Both the position numbers and the translations under genes were made by a program. From Paenibacillus andongensis (lineage in GTDB: Bacteria > Bacillota > Bacilli > Paenibacillales > NBRC-103111), in assembly GCF_025369935.1 (NCBI RefSeq), contig NZ_CP104467.1, positions 2,859,001-2,923,000 on the forward strand: a stretch of DNA of 64,000 bases, written 5' to 3'. Of the stretch, positions 1 through 8,254 are shown one piece after another (the first letter of the stretch is position 1; each line of letters begins with the position of its first letter). The notes beneath the pieces are model-generated. The model worked only from the letters and a program-made list of their open reading frames with translations. It had not been told where the DNA came from and searched no databases.

Positions 1-92
1 AGAATTCTCACGGATACTTCACCGCTCGGGCCACCTGCGATTGTAAGATCTTGCATGTCGACAGTTTCTTTATGGACGGGCTCGGATTGCAC
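1..92 (-). CDS. Partial alpha/beta hydrolase-like N-terminus, 5' part of a gene running off the left edge
   Basis: On the minus strand an open frame runs from a GTG at 92 (or an ATG at 56) to the window edge. After the ATG it reads QDLTIAGGPSGEVSVRI, which resembles the first beta strands of acetyl-esterase/HSL-type alpha/beta hydrolases (family pattern like DRTIPGPAGPVPVRIY). No catalytic residues are inside the window. An in-frame TGA lies at 117-119 and no convincing ribosome binding site precedes either start, so the gene may have lost its first residues or be decaying. The call rests on a short similarity judged by eye. Confidence 0.35.
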   Translation of the reverse strand, partial: MQSEPVHKETVDMQDLTIAGGPSGEVSVRI

Positions 93-184
93 CTTGTCAA
101 CAGTCTCGCGCCCTTTTCAACAATTGAACTAGTATACAGCAATAATTAAGTGTTATTATGAAAGGAAATAAGTAGAAAAAGGAT

Positions 185-1132
185 GTGGATAAATTGGAAG
201 CGCTATCTATGAGTTCCCTTCAAGCAGGTAATACGTCACATAACTATGAAGTTATTCCGAATTGGGCCAAAGTACCCGAGAATGTCACGCTAGGTTACAC
301 ACACGGAATTGAAGTTGATCAAATGGATCGCTTTTATTTGTTCCATACCGGAACGCCTTCTGTTGTGGTATTTGACCGCAATGGGCAATATTTGAATGCA
401 TGGGGCGAAGAATTCGAGGGAGGTGCGCACGGCTTTTATCTTCACAAAGAAGCAGGTGGCGAATTCCTTTATGTGACCGATACGGACAAAGGGATTATGG
501 TTAAAACAACATTAACCGGCGAACATTTGTTAACGATCGGGACGCCAGATCTACCTGAGATTTATGATGCTGAACGCAAATTTGTGCCTACGGATGTAGC
601 TGTGGCGCCAAATGGCGATATTTATATTGCGGATGGTTATGGTCAAAGCTGGGTGCATCAATATAATGCACTTGGTGACTATATTCGCTCATGGGGAGGA
701 AAAGGCTCTGAAGTTGGGCAATTCGCTTGTCCGCATGGTATTTCCGTTGATTTGCGACGCGGAGAACCGGAACTTTATGTTGCGGATCGAGGCAATCATC
801 GGATCCAAGTATTTACTCTAGATGGGCAATTCAAACGCGCTTTTGACCATGATATGGATATGCCTTGCAGCTTCTATTTCTACAAGGATGAAATGTATTT
901 TCCGGACTTATACAGCCGTGTAACGGTATTCGATAAACATGATAGATTAATTACGCACTTGGGTGAGGATCGTCAAGCTAAATCACAGGAGGGATGGCCT
1001 AATCTGGATAAAGCTTACTATCGCGCAAACAAATTCAGTTCTCCGCATGGCATCTGTGTCGATTCGCGTGGAGATGTGTATGTTGCCGAGTGGATTTCGG
1101 ATGGGCGTTTGACCAAGCTGGCTCGCAGTTAA
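185..1132 (+). CDS. NHL-repeat beta-propeller protein (peptidylglycine lyase-like fold)
   Basis: A 315-residue protein built of NHL-type blades. Repeated patterns such as GYTHGIEVDQMDRFYLF, PTDVAVAPNGDIYIADGYG, CPHGISVDLRR...LYVADRGNHRIQVF and SPHGICVDSRGDVYVAEW mark successive propeller strands, and the arrangement resembles the peptidyl-alpha-hydroxyglycolate lyase group. No signal peptide is visible, so it is probably cytoplasmic. The substrate cannot be inferred. The frame opens at a GTG; an ATG at 209 is an alternative, and neither has a strong Shine-Dalgarno. It stands alone, followed by a terminator hairpin. Confidence 0.75.
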   Translation: MDKLEALSMSSLQAGNTSHNYEVIPNWAKVPENVTLGYTHGIEVDQMDRFYLFHTGTPSVVVFDRNGQYLNAWGEEFEGGAHGFYLHKEAGGEFLYVTDTDKGIMVKTTLTGEHLLTIGTPDLPEIYDAERKFVPTDVAVAPNGDIYIADGYGQSWVHQYNALGDYIRSWGGKGSEVGQFACPHGISVDLRRGEPELYVADRGNHRIQVFTLDGQFKRAFDHDMDMPCSFYFYKDEMYFPDLYSRVTVFDKHDRLITHLGEDRQAKSQEGWPNLDKAYYRANKFSSPHGICVDSRGDVYVAEWISDGRLTKLARS

Positions 1133-1168
1133 TTGAAATCATTATGTTGCTTATCATGCAGGAACAAA

Positions 1169-1197
1169 GTCACTCTTCCGAGAGTGGCTTATTTTTG
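1169..1197 (+). terminator. Rho-independent terminator after the NHL gene
   Basis: Stem GTCACTCT/AGAGTGGC (1169-1188, one G-T pair) followed by TTATTTTTG. It lies 37 bases after the stop codon. Confidence 0.75.
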
Positions 1198-1327
1198 TGC
1201 TCTACGCAGCTAATTTTAACTTTACCTTAAGATACGCTAACTTTTTCTGAGTAAACGATAAGCTTGTTATCCAACATGTGCGTTATAGTTGATTTGTTGA
1301 TAAGAGCTACATTTTGGAGGGATAACG

Positions 1328-1402
1328 TTGAGTAAATCAACCAAGGAAGAAGTCGAATTTTATAAGAAAAATGGTAGCTCGCCGAGAACCTTTCAGAAGT
1401 AG
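1328..1402 (+). CDS. Possible 24-residue peptide ORF with a strong ribosome binding site
   Basis: TTG start at 1328 preceded by GGAGG (1316-1320) at a 7-base spacing. The frame encodes MSKSTKEEVEFYKKNGSSPRTFQK and stops at 1400. The peptide is charged and has no membrane segment. A 13-bp perfect hairpin (1416-1445) follows 13 bases after the stop and a T-tailed terminator lies at 1567-1593, so the ORF may sit in its own short transcript. I do not recognise the peptide; it may also be the remnant of a longer gene. Confidence 0.4.
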   Translation: MSKSTKEEVEFYKKNGSSPRTFQK

Positions 1403-1415
1403 TTTGTGGAAAAAG

Positions 1416-1445
1416 TCCCTGTTTTGTAATCATACAAAACAGGGA
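1416..1445. repeat. 13-bp perfect inverted repeat (hairpin)
   Basis: TCCCTGTTTTGTA (1416-1428) and its exact complement (1433-1445) are separated by ATCA. On the minus strand it is followed by ACTTTTTCC, so it could terminate minus-strand transcription; on the plus strand it lacks a T-run. Confidence 0.65.
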
Positions 1446-1566
1446 TTAGGGACAGCCAAGTCAAAAGCTGCTGCTGGATTGGATGCAGAAATGGTATCCA
1501 CTTAGCGCTCAACCGTACATTTCATGTCGATTCCCGTATAGCCGCTCCTTCTGTAGCCAAATAGGT

Positions 1567-1593
1567 AAGGTTCACCCACTGTGAACCTTTTTT
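1567..1593 (+). terminator. Rho-independent terminator with no obvious long gene upstream
   Basis: Perfect 9-bp stem AAGGTTCAC/GTGAACCTT with a CCACT loop, followed by a T-run. The only candidate upstream coding sequence is the 24-residue ORF at 1328-1402. Confidence 0.75.
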
Positions 1594-1608
1594 TGATATC
1601 TACCTGCC

Positions 1609-2136
1609 GTCCATCCCATGGTCCAATCACAGAAAAGCGCACCATACTACTTCTATCTGTATCCTAACCTCAACAATCACCTGGTATCACCAGATATCAG
1701 CGGAACGTAGAAGCCTTATTTTGCTCAAAACTGCGTATATCACGTTTTTGCGGAACGTGGAGCCTCTATTTCCCACTTTGGGGGTGTAAAAACCGGTAAA
1801 ACAAAGAAATAGAGCCTCCTCGTTCCGCTTGCCAGCCCTGCGTCGGCATAATCACCGAAATAGCGCCACCTCGTTCCCCCTGAACCTCAAATTAGCAGCT
1901 TTTATGTCCGAAATCACTCCAAAGAATTTAGATTCGATCAGCTAGCTTATCAGTAACTGAACAGATTTCTATCTACCTGCCCCCGCATCAAACTTTTAAC
2001 TATACCCTCCAATAACGGAGCACGTCCATATCATGGCCCAATCACAGGCAAGCCGTACCCTAGTTCCTCTATCTATATCCCAAACTCGACAAGCACTTGG
2101 TATCACCAGATGTTAGCGGAATATGAAGCCTTTATT
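1609..2136. repeat. Diverged intergenic direct repeats of about 110 bp
   Basis: Two related blocks, 1609-1720 and 2024-2134, share in order GTCCAT..CATGG.CCAATCACAG, CTATCT.TATCC, GGTATCACCAGAT and AGCGGAA..T..AAGCC. Between them lies an imperfect inverted repeat, left arm 1750-1772 (GCGGAACGTGGAGCCTC...) and right arm 1806-1828, with a third partial copy near 1852-1880. There is no convincing ORF from about 1403 to 2391. Such dispersed non-coding repeats are typical of Paenibacillus-like genomes. Confidence 0.6.
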
Positions 2137-2280
2137 TCCCGCTTCTGGAGCTCCCGAACAACGGCGTAAGCCGTGTTTTATACGCTCAGGTTTTCTTTTG
2201 AGATGGAAAGCAGTGACGGTATGTTTCTTTAGAAAAATAGGTTTACAAACCAAGTGTTTATGATTATAGTGAAACTATGG

Positions 2281-2345
2281 TGTTTCCCTTGGTAAACTCT
2301 TTGTCCTATTGGAAACAAAAATTTTTTTGCATAAAATGTTTCCCT
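2281..2345. promoter_or_regulatory. Repeated TGTTTCC elements upstream of the multicopper oxidase gene
   Basis: TGTTTCCCT occurs at 2281-2289 and 2337-2345, with an inverted GGAAACA at 2311-2317 between them, directly upstream of the start codon at 2392. The arrangement looks like a regulator-binding region, but no specific family can be named. Confidence 0.35.
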
Positions 2346-2391
2346 AATACAAAAAAATTGTAAACAAGCAATATTAAATAGGAGGGTATAA

Positions 2392-3429
2392 ATGATGTTC
2401 CGTAAACCAGTTGATAAGGTATCAAGACGTAATCTTTTGAAAATGGGAACCGCTGGTGCTTTTGCTGTCATTGGCAGTGCTTTATTGAATCCATTTGGTA
2501 AAACAACATTAGCTGCGGATAAGCATAGCGTTCATAATGCTATGAAAGAACAATTGCATGATGGTATGAAGCATGGTTATGTTCCGAGTACAGAAGTGAC
2601 CGAAGGTTTTAAAGCAGCACAGAAAGCACTGACAGCATTTGATTATGGAAAGGTAAGTAAGCTTCCTGACGGAAGAACGTTACGGGAGTACGAAATTACA
2701 TCCTATGAAACTAACGTTGAGATCGCAAAAGGGATCAAGTTTCCCGGTTGGACATTCAACGGCACGATTCCAGGACCCACTATTCGTTGTACAGAAGGAG
2801 ATGTCCTCCGGGTTCATTTTACCAATGCAACGAGCCATCCTCATTCGATCCATTTTCATGGCATGCATCCTACCAACATGGACGGACTGGAAGCAATTAA
2901 GGCAGGTGGAACTTTTACATACGAGTTTGAGGCGAAGCCTGCTGGTATGCATGTCTACCATTGTCACGTTGCTCCTCTCGCCAGACATATTCATAAAGGA
3001 CTTTATGGTAACTTCATCATTGATCCGAAGAAACCAAGGGCTGCTGCCAAAGAATTCAATATGCTGATGAACGGCTATGATCTTGACCTAGATGGCGAAA
3101 ATGAAGTCTACACGGTGAATGGGTACGCATTTGCCTATCAGCAAGAACCAATTAAGGTGAAAGCTGGGGAACTCGTACGTATTTATCTCAGCAATCTGAC
3201 TGAATTTGATCCCATTAATTCTTTTCACCTTCATGCGAACTTTTTCAACTATTATGCAACTGGTGCAGATCCAGAAGCGCGACCTCATTTTACAGACACG
3301 ATTATGCAATGTCAGGGAGAACGAGGCCTATTAGAAATTGTATTCCCAGTACCTGGGCGATACATGTTTCATGCGCATCAAAGTGAATTTGCTGAGCTCG
3401 GTTGGATGGGCTTCTTCATAGCTGAATAG
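2392..3429 (+). CDS. Tat-exported two-domain multicopper oxidase
   Basis: A 345-residue protein with a twin-arginine signal (SRRNLLKMG, residues 11-19) followed by a hydrophobic stretch and an AADK cleavage region, so it is predicted to work outside the membrane. Copper motifs are HSIHFHGMH (151-159) and YHCH...H.H (189-201) in the first cupredoxin domain, FHLH (278-281) and FHAH (326-329) in the second. The type 1 copper cysteine lies only in domain 1, as in type C two-domain laccases or NirK-related enzymes; GLYG replaces the usual GMYG, suggesting Leu as the axial residue. AGGAGG precedes the ATG at good spacing. It is transcribed with a ZIP transporter 20 bases downstream, suggesting metal oxidation or metal handling. 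The substrate is unknown. Confidence 0.85.
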   Translation: MMFRKPVDKVSRRNLLKMGTAGAFAVIGSALLNPFGKTTLAADKHSVHNAMKEQLHDGMKHGYVPSTEVTEGFKAAQKALTAFDYGKVSKLPDGRTLREYEITSYETNVEIAKGIKFPGWTFNGTIPGPTIRCTEGDVLRVHFTNATSHPHSIHFHGMHPTNMDGLEAIKAGGTFTYEFEAKPAGMHVYHCHVAPLARHIHKGLYGNFIIDPKKPRAAAKEFNMLMNGYDLDLDGENEVYTVNGYAFAYQQEPIKVKAGELVRIYLSNLTEFDPINSFHLHANFFNYYATGADPEARPHFTDTIMQCQGERGLLEIVFPVPGRYMFHAHQSEFAELGWMGFFIAE

Positions 3430-3449
3430 AGAGGAGGAGTGAGCGTACG

Positions 3450-4658
3450 ATGAATACTAATGTTCAAACTGAAAATAAGGTTCCAACAAACAAATTGAAA
3501 GCTGTCTTATGGGGAATTCTCCCTCTGATTTTGCTAATTGCCATTATCACTGCCATAGCAAAAGTAGGAACAGGAATCGAAAATGAGCCTGCTGCTCCTA
3601 TTGAAGTTCTGAATGTGGAGAAAATAACGCTTAACGATGAAGGAATTGAGCTTAAGGTGCTTAATTCGGGACCAGAGGAAGTAACGATCGCCCAAGTCGT
3701 TGTGGATGGAGCCTTTTGGAATGCGGAATTCTTACCAAGTGATACCTTGCAAAGATTTGAACAGGGCACTGTCAATATCCCTTACCCTTGGGTTCAAGGA
3801 GATCCACATGAAGTTAAACTCATCACCTCAAATGGATTGATTTTCACTGGGGAAGTTGCTGCCGCAGCCGCAACACCTGAACCCAATGGCAAACTTTTTT
3901 GGCAATATGCCTTAATAGGATTTTACGTAGGAATTGTTCCTATTGGGTTAGGACTCATGTGGTATCCATTTTTACGTAGATTTTCAGTTAGAGGGATGCA
4001 TGCTATTCTCGCATTGACGATTGGGCTTTTGTTTTTTCTTGTGATAGATACCTTTGAAGAAGGGTTTGAAATGGCTTCAGAAGCTCCAGGTGTATTTCAA
4101 GGTACTGGATTGGTGTGGTTTGGTGCACTGCTCAGTTGTCTCTTCCTAATTGCGGTAGATCAGTCGAATGAACGCAAGCTAAATAGCAGCTCTTTGGAAG
4201 GAAGAAGGGTATCGGGCAAAATCGCCACCGGTATTGGTCTTCATAATTTTGGTGAAGGGCTTGCCATTGGATCCGCTTTTGCGGTCGGAGAAGCAGCATT
4301 AGGAACTTTCTTAATCATCGGGTTTACGCTTCACAACATCACGGAAGGTGTCGGAATCGCGGCCCCACTGCTTAAAGATCGTCCGAACTGGAAGACTTTT
4401 GTCATCTTAGCGTTGATCGCGGGTGGACCCGCCATTATTGGCACATGGGTAGGCGGATTTATTTTTAACGATACTTTAGCCGCGCTTTTCTTCGGTATAG
4501 GCGCTGGCGCCATTCTACAGGTTATTTATGTCATATCCAAAATGATTCTTAAAGAATCCGATAAAAGAAATCTTTCCCCTGTTTCATGGCTTAATTTTGG
4601 AGGGCTAACTGCTGGAATTCTTATTATGTATGTGACGGCTCTCATGGTTAAATTTTAG
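3450..4658 (+). CDS. ZIP-family divalent metal transporter with N-terminal extracytoplasmic domain
   Basis: A 402-residue membrane protein. Residues 17-39 form a first membrane segment, about 40-145 an external beta-rich domain (VLNSGPEEVTIAQVVVDGAFW), and the rest a multi-span ZIP core. The two metal-binding ZIP signatures are HNFGEG (265-270) and HNITEG (295-300), the equivalents of HNFPEG/HNIPEG in ZupT. It likely moves Zn, Mn or Fe; direction and metal cannot be read from the sequence. The extra N-terminal domain is not part of classical ZupT. It follows the multicopper oxidase by 20 bases with a GAGGAGGAGTGAG ribosome binding site, so the two form an operon, closed by a terminator at 4666. 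Confidence 0.8.
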   Translation: MNTNVQTENKVPTNKLKAVLWGILPLILLIAIITAIAKVGTGIENEPAAPIEVLNVEKITLNDEGIELKVLNSGPEEVTIAQVVVDGAFWNAEFLPSDTLQRFEQGTVNIPYPWVQGDPHEVKLITSNGLIFTGEVAAAAATPEPNGKLFWQYALIGFYVGIVPIGLGLMWYPFLRRFSVRGMHAILALTIGLLFFLVIDTFEEGFEMASEAPGVFQGTGLVWFGALLSCLFLIAVDQSNERKLNSSSLEGRRVSGKIATGIGLHNFGEGLAIGSAFAVGEAALGTFLIIGFTLHNITEGVGIAAPLLKDRPNWKTFVILALIAGGPAIIGTWVGGFIFNDTLAALFFGIGAGAILQVIYVISKMILKESDKRNLSPVSWLNFGGLTAGILIMYVTALMVKF

Positions 4659-4665
4659 TGAATAG

Positions 4666-4700
4666 AAGACCAATCCACATTTTGCGGGTTGGTCTTTTTA
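4666..4700 (+). terminator. Terminator of the MCO-ZIP operon
   Basis: Stem AAGACCAA (4666-4673)/TTGGTCTT (4689-4696) followed by T residues, a few bases after the ZIP stop codon. Confidence 0.8.
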
Positions 4701-4802
4701 ACGCCCCTGAATAACAACAATATATGCTGTCATTTCTGCATAACCGGTTAACAATTTACAAATAATACCGTTGTTTACCTGATAAGGAGGGTATAAAAAG
4801 CA

Positions 4803-5609
4803 ATGAATATACAAGTTCGAAGCAAGCTGGGGATCACGCTGTTGATCGGTCTTTTGGTAACACTAGCTTTCACGGGATGTTCGAAAGATGAAACGATCAA
4901 AGTCGGTATTGAGAAAAACAACCGTCCCTTTACGTATACAGAGGGGGAAGAGAAGAAAGGCTTCGAAGTGGAATTATGGCAAGCCATTGCGAAAAAGGCG
5001 AAAATAAACTATGAATGGGTAGATATGGAATACGGTGAGTTGAACAAAAGTGTAAAATCGGGTGATGTGGATCTGGCAATCGCCGGAATGACCATCACGA
5101 ATGCCCGCAAGAACAAATTAGATTATTCAGATCCGTATTTTGAATCGGGAGAAGCGATACTTACCGCATCAGATAACGAGACGATCAACAGCCAAGATGA
5201 CTTGGCCCAGAAAGTGGTGGCAACAAGGAACGGATCCACTGCTTATCAATTTGCAAGTGAAATTCAAGGGATCAAAATAAGAAGCTATGCGGATATCTCC
5301 GACGCCTACGATGATTTGAAAAATAAAAACGTTGATGCCGTGATTTTTGAAGAGCACAGCATTCAAGATTATGTGCAAAACTCAGCAGATGGAAAATTTA
5401 AAAAAGTAGGGGAAGTATTCAACAAAGATAGCTACGCAATCGTTGCTAAAAAGCGGAACATGTACATGGGAAAGATCAATAAGGCCATTCTAGCAGTCTC
5501 CAAAGATGGAACCTATGAAGCTCTATATACAAAGTGGTTCGGAAGTAAACCAGAAAAAACGCCAAAAGAGCTTAGACACGAGATGGAAAAGGATATTGAA
5601 CACGAATAA
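4803..5609 (+). CDS. Amino-acid-type ABC transporter substrate-binding lipoprotein (SBP_bac_3)
   Basis: A 268-residue protein with a lipoprotein signal (LAFTGC, lipid-modified Cys near residue 26). The periplasmic-binding fold type 2 features of family 3 follow: IKVGIEKNNRPFTY, GFEVELWQAIAKKA, DLAIAGMTITNARK, LDYSDPYFESG and a hinge region ending DAVIFEE. This family delivers polar amino acids or cystine to an ABC importer. No permease or ATPase gene is adjacent, so it is an orphan binding protein here, perhaps a sensor input or a partner of a transporter elsewhere. AAGGAGG lies upstream of the ATG. Confidence 0.8.
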   Translation: MNIQVRSKLGITLLIGLLVTLAFTGCSKDETIKVGIEKNNRPFTYTEGEEKKGFEVELWQAIAKKAKINYEWVDMEYGELNKSVKSGDVDLAIAGMTITNARKNKLDYSDPYFESGEAILTASDNETINSQDDLAQKVVATRNGSTAYQFASEIQGIKIRSYADISDAYDDLKNKNVDAVIFEEHSIQDYVQNSADGKFKKVGEVFNKDSYAIVAKKRNMYMGKINKAILAVSKDGTYEALYTKWFGSKPEKTPKELRHEMEKDIEHE

Positions 5610-5659
5610 TCATAAGTGCTTCGTAAAGGTTGAAGCGCTATGGTGGTTAAACAAACACC

Positions 5660-5704
5660 GAAGGAAGAAAAGGAGTTGCTCACTATCGTTCGATAATGGG
5701 CAAC
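5660..5704 (-). terminator. Terminator of the cyd operon
   Basis: Imperfect 14-bp stem (5675-5688/5691-5704, 12 pairs). On the minus strand it is followed by CTCCTTTTCTTCC. It lies 24 bases beyond the stop of the CydS-like ORF. Confidence 0.6.
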
Positions 5705-5727
5705 CCCTTGCTCATGCTTTAGTTCCG

Positions 5728-5844
5728 TTATTTTTTATCCGTATATTCTATGACTTCACTAGCTCTTGATACCCATAGAATCATAAAAACAAGTGATAAT
5801 ATAACAAATACCGGTGGAGCATATTGGATTAGCATGTTTTCCAT
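5728..5844 (-). CDS. cydS: CydS-like small subunit of cytochrome bd oxidase
   Basis: A 38-residue single-span membrane protein beginning MENMLIQYAPPVFVILSLV, with one hydrophobic helix from about residue 10 to 25 and a charged tail ending EYTDKK. It begins 4 bases after the cydB stop, and GAAGGGTGA inside the end of cydB serves as ribosome binding site, indicating translational coupling. CydS was described as a third, roughly 33-residue subunit of the Geobacillus bd oxidase that packs against CydA; size, topology and position match. Homology is inferred from context and the APP(V)-containing helix, not from an alignment. Confidence 0.7.
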   Translation of the reverse strand: MENMLIQYAPPVFVILSLVFMILWVSRASEVIEYTDKK

Positions 5845-5848
5845 AAGT

Positions 5849-6877
5849 TTAGTCACCCTTCTTTATCAATTTACCTTGCACATAATCAGCATCAAATAGA
5901 AATAGACGCATAAGCAGAAACAGAGAGGGGATTAGAATAACAAGCCCTGCAAGAAAGGCAATGACTAGCGCAGTTCCCATTGCTTGGTTAGTAAAATTTT
6001 CGTGAATGGAAATGTACGGAAATAAAAGATACGGTAAATGGGCCTTACCATAACCAAAGAAAGCAAAAGCAAATTGTAAAAGTACCAAAATGAACGCTAG
6101 ACCTAGCTTGATTTGTTTCCAAAGGAAGTAGACGGCTACTAAAAAGCAGAGAAAGGATGCTCCGAACATCCAGCCAAGGTTAAGCATGTTGCGGAAATGT
6201 TCAGGGTTTTGCTGGTTTATAGTGAAAAAAACAAGCAGACTTGCTAGAATAGTAGGCCCGCTCCAGACAAGAGCATAGCCTCGTAAAATGCCAAAAGCGG
6301 GATAGTCTTTTGCTCTATAGGCATAGAAGGAAAGGAACATGGACGAAATATAGAGAACGCTGACTAGGGATAGTAAAATGACCGACCAAGTATAAGGGCT
6401 CCCAAGCAGCTTACTCCAATCTAGCAAAATCGTTCCGTTCTGTTCCACGATGATTCCACCCTCAGAAATGGTTAGCACCGTAGAAAGGGTTGAAGGGATG
6501 AGTAGGCCCGTTGCTCCATAGAGCAGCATGTACCACTTGTTATCTTTGGAACCATAATTGCTGAAAGCGTAGTATGCGCCTCGAATGGCTAGCAATATGA
6601 TAGCCATACTACCTGGTACAAGTAGCGCGGTCCCATAATAACGTGCAGTTTCAGGGAAGAAACCGATCATACCGATGTAGAAGAAAACTAAGAATACATT
6701 GGTAACTTCCCAGACGGGAGACAAATATCGATCAATAATCTTATGAATGATATGTTTTTTCATCGTGATAACCGAATAGTAACTGAAGAAACCTGCACCA
6801 AAGTCAATGGATGCTACAATTAAATAGCCGTATAAAAAAATCCACAAAACCGTAATTCCAACAAGTTCTAGACTCAT
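5849..6877 (-). CDS. cydB: Cytochrome bd ubiquinol/menaquinol oxidase subunit II
   Basis: A 342-residue multi-span membrane protein with CydB features: the N-terminal helix LYGYLIVASIDFGAGFF, SPVWEVTNVFLVFFYIGMIGFFPE, and a series of about eight further hydrophobic helices. CydB stabilises the haem-bearing CydA in the oxygen-reducing bd complex. Its ATG overlaps the cydA stop by 4 bases and a CydS-like ORF follows after 4 bases, so the three are one transcription unit. No cydC/cydD assembly genes are in the window. Confidence 0.92.
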   Translation of the reverse strand: MSLELVGITVLWIFLYGYLIVASIDFGAGFFSYYSVITMKKHIIHKIIDRYLSPVWEVTNVFLVFFYIGMIGFFPETARYYGTALLVPGSMAIILLAIRGAYYAFSNYGSKDNKWYMLLYGATGLLIPSTLSTVLTISEGGIIVEQNGTILLDWSKLLGSPYTWSVILLSLVSVLYISSMFLSFYAYRAKDYPAFGILRGYALVWSGPTILASLLVFFTINQQNPEHFRNMLNLGWMFGASFLCFLVAVYFLWKQIKLGLAFILVLLQFAFAFFGYGKAHLPYLLFPYISIHENFTNQAMGTALVIAFLAGLVILIPSLFLLMRLFLFDADYVQGKLIKKGD

Positions 6878-8223
6878 TCTGGGGTCCTCCCCCCGAAAAT
6901 ACCAAGTGCAATCAGTTCATCTGCAACATCGTTTTTTCTAAAAAGTTTGGATAATACTTTTACAGCAGTCAGTGCTAAAACGAGATAAAGTAAACAGAAC
7001 AGCAGTAACATCGTATCCACGTCTTGTGAAGTTGTAGCGGCATCTGCTACCTTCATATAACCACGCAGAATCCAAGGTTGGCGACCAACCTCCGCGTAAA
7101 ACCATCCACATTGGATGCCTAACATAGAAAGAGGACCACACACTACGATAATCGCTAGAAGCCATCTCGGATAAGGTTTACGGGATTTTTTGCGTGCATA
7201 CCACATATGGCAAATGGCAACGACTATCACAAACATCCCTATAGCAACCATGGCATCAAAGAAATAATGTACATATAAAGGAGGTCGGAGATCCTTCGGA
7301 ATCTCATTCAGCCCTTTGACCTCGGTTCCGGGAGTTCCACCTGCCAAGATACTAAGTGCATATGGAATTTTCAACGCATATTTAACCTCATTATTTTCAG
7401 TCAAAATGCCACCCAGTACGAGCGGTGCATTCGATGTCGTTTCAAAATGCCACTCGGCTGCGGCAAGTTTTTCGGGCTGAGTATGAGCTAGAAATTTGGC
7501 AGATAGATCACCGATCATTGCCGTAGTAATGGCGAACACGAGACCGGCAGTCACGGTCAGTTTTAAAGCTTTCTTAGCATATAAAGTGTCCCCTTTTTTC
7601 CTGAGAAGGGAGTAAGCCGCTGCAGCTGCCAAGATAAACGCGCTGGTCATGTAGGAAGAGGAAAGTACATGTGCCACCTTGGTCGGCATGGAAGGATTAA
7701 ACATAGCTAGAATCGGCTGTACATTCGTAATCAAGCCATCTTTTAGCGTGAAGCCTTGCGGCGTATTCATGAAAGCATTCACAGTCGTAATAAAAAATGC
7801 GGAAGCAGACGAACCAATGACAACAGGCACGAGTAATAACAAATGATGTTTAGGTTTTAAACGTTCCCATGTATATAAATAAATCCCTAAGAAGATAGCC
7901 TCGATGAAAAAGGCGAAAGTTTCCAGAAACAACGGAAGCGCAATGGCTTGCCCGGCAATCTCCATGAATTTCGGCCACAACAGGCTGAGCTGAAGCCCGA
8001 TAGCCGTACCCGTAACCACCCCAATAGCAACGGTGATAACGAATCCGCGAGCCCATCTTCGTGCCAGCAAGGCATAGTAGGGATCTTTGCGTTTGATGCT
8101 GGCTAACTCAGCTAACATAATCATGACTGGAACACCAACGCCGATGGTAGCGAAAATAATATGAAATGCCAGTGTGGTCTCAGTGAGCATGCGACTATAA
8201 AATACGGAATCGTAGGTAGGCAT
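6874..8223 (-). CDS. cydA: Cytochrome bd ubiquinol/menaquinol oxidase subunit I
   Basis: A 449-residue membrane protein. Visible hallmarks are His21 in TLAFHIIFATIGVG (a haem ligand region), the helix LFLETFAFFIEAIFLGIYLYTWER with its conserved glutamates, and GRQPW at 380-384. The quinol-binding loop is of the short Bacillus type. The enzyme reduces oxygen to water with electrons from the quinol pool at high oxygen affinity. AAGGGAGATGAG gives a strong ribosome binding site. The gene follows a 31-residue membrane ORF and an inverted-repeat operator at 8408-8427. Confidence 0.95.
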   Translation of the reverse strand: MPTYDSVFYSRMLTETTLAFHIIFATIGVGVPVMIMLAELASIKRKDPYYALLARRWARGFVITVAIGVVTGTAIGLQLSLLWPKFMEIAGQAIALPLFLETFAFFIEAIFLGIYLYTWERLKPKHHLLLLVPVVIGSSASAFFITTVNAFMNTPQGFTLKDGLITNVQPILAMFNPSMPTKVAHVLSSSYMTSAFILAAAAAYSLLRKKGDTLYAKKALKLTVTAGLVFAITTAMIGDLSAKFLAHTQPEKLAAAEWHFETTSNAPLVLGGILTENNEVKYALKIPYALSILAGGTPGTEVKGLNEIPKDLRPPLYVHYFFDAMVAIGMFVIVVAICHMWYARKKSRKPYPRWLLAIIVVCGPLSMLGIQCGWFYAEVGRQPWILRGYMKVADAATTSQDVDTMLLLFCLLYLVLALTAVKVLSKLFRKNDVADELIALGIFGGRTPE

Positions 8224-8254
8224 ATGGACTCATCTCCCTTGGTAACTTTCATGT

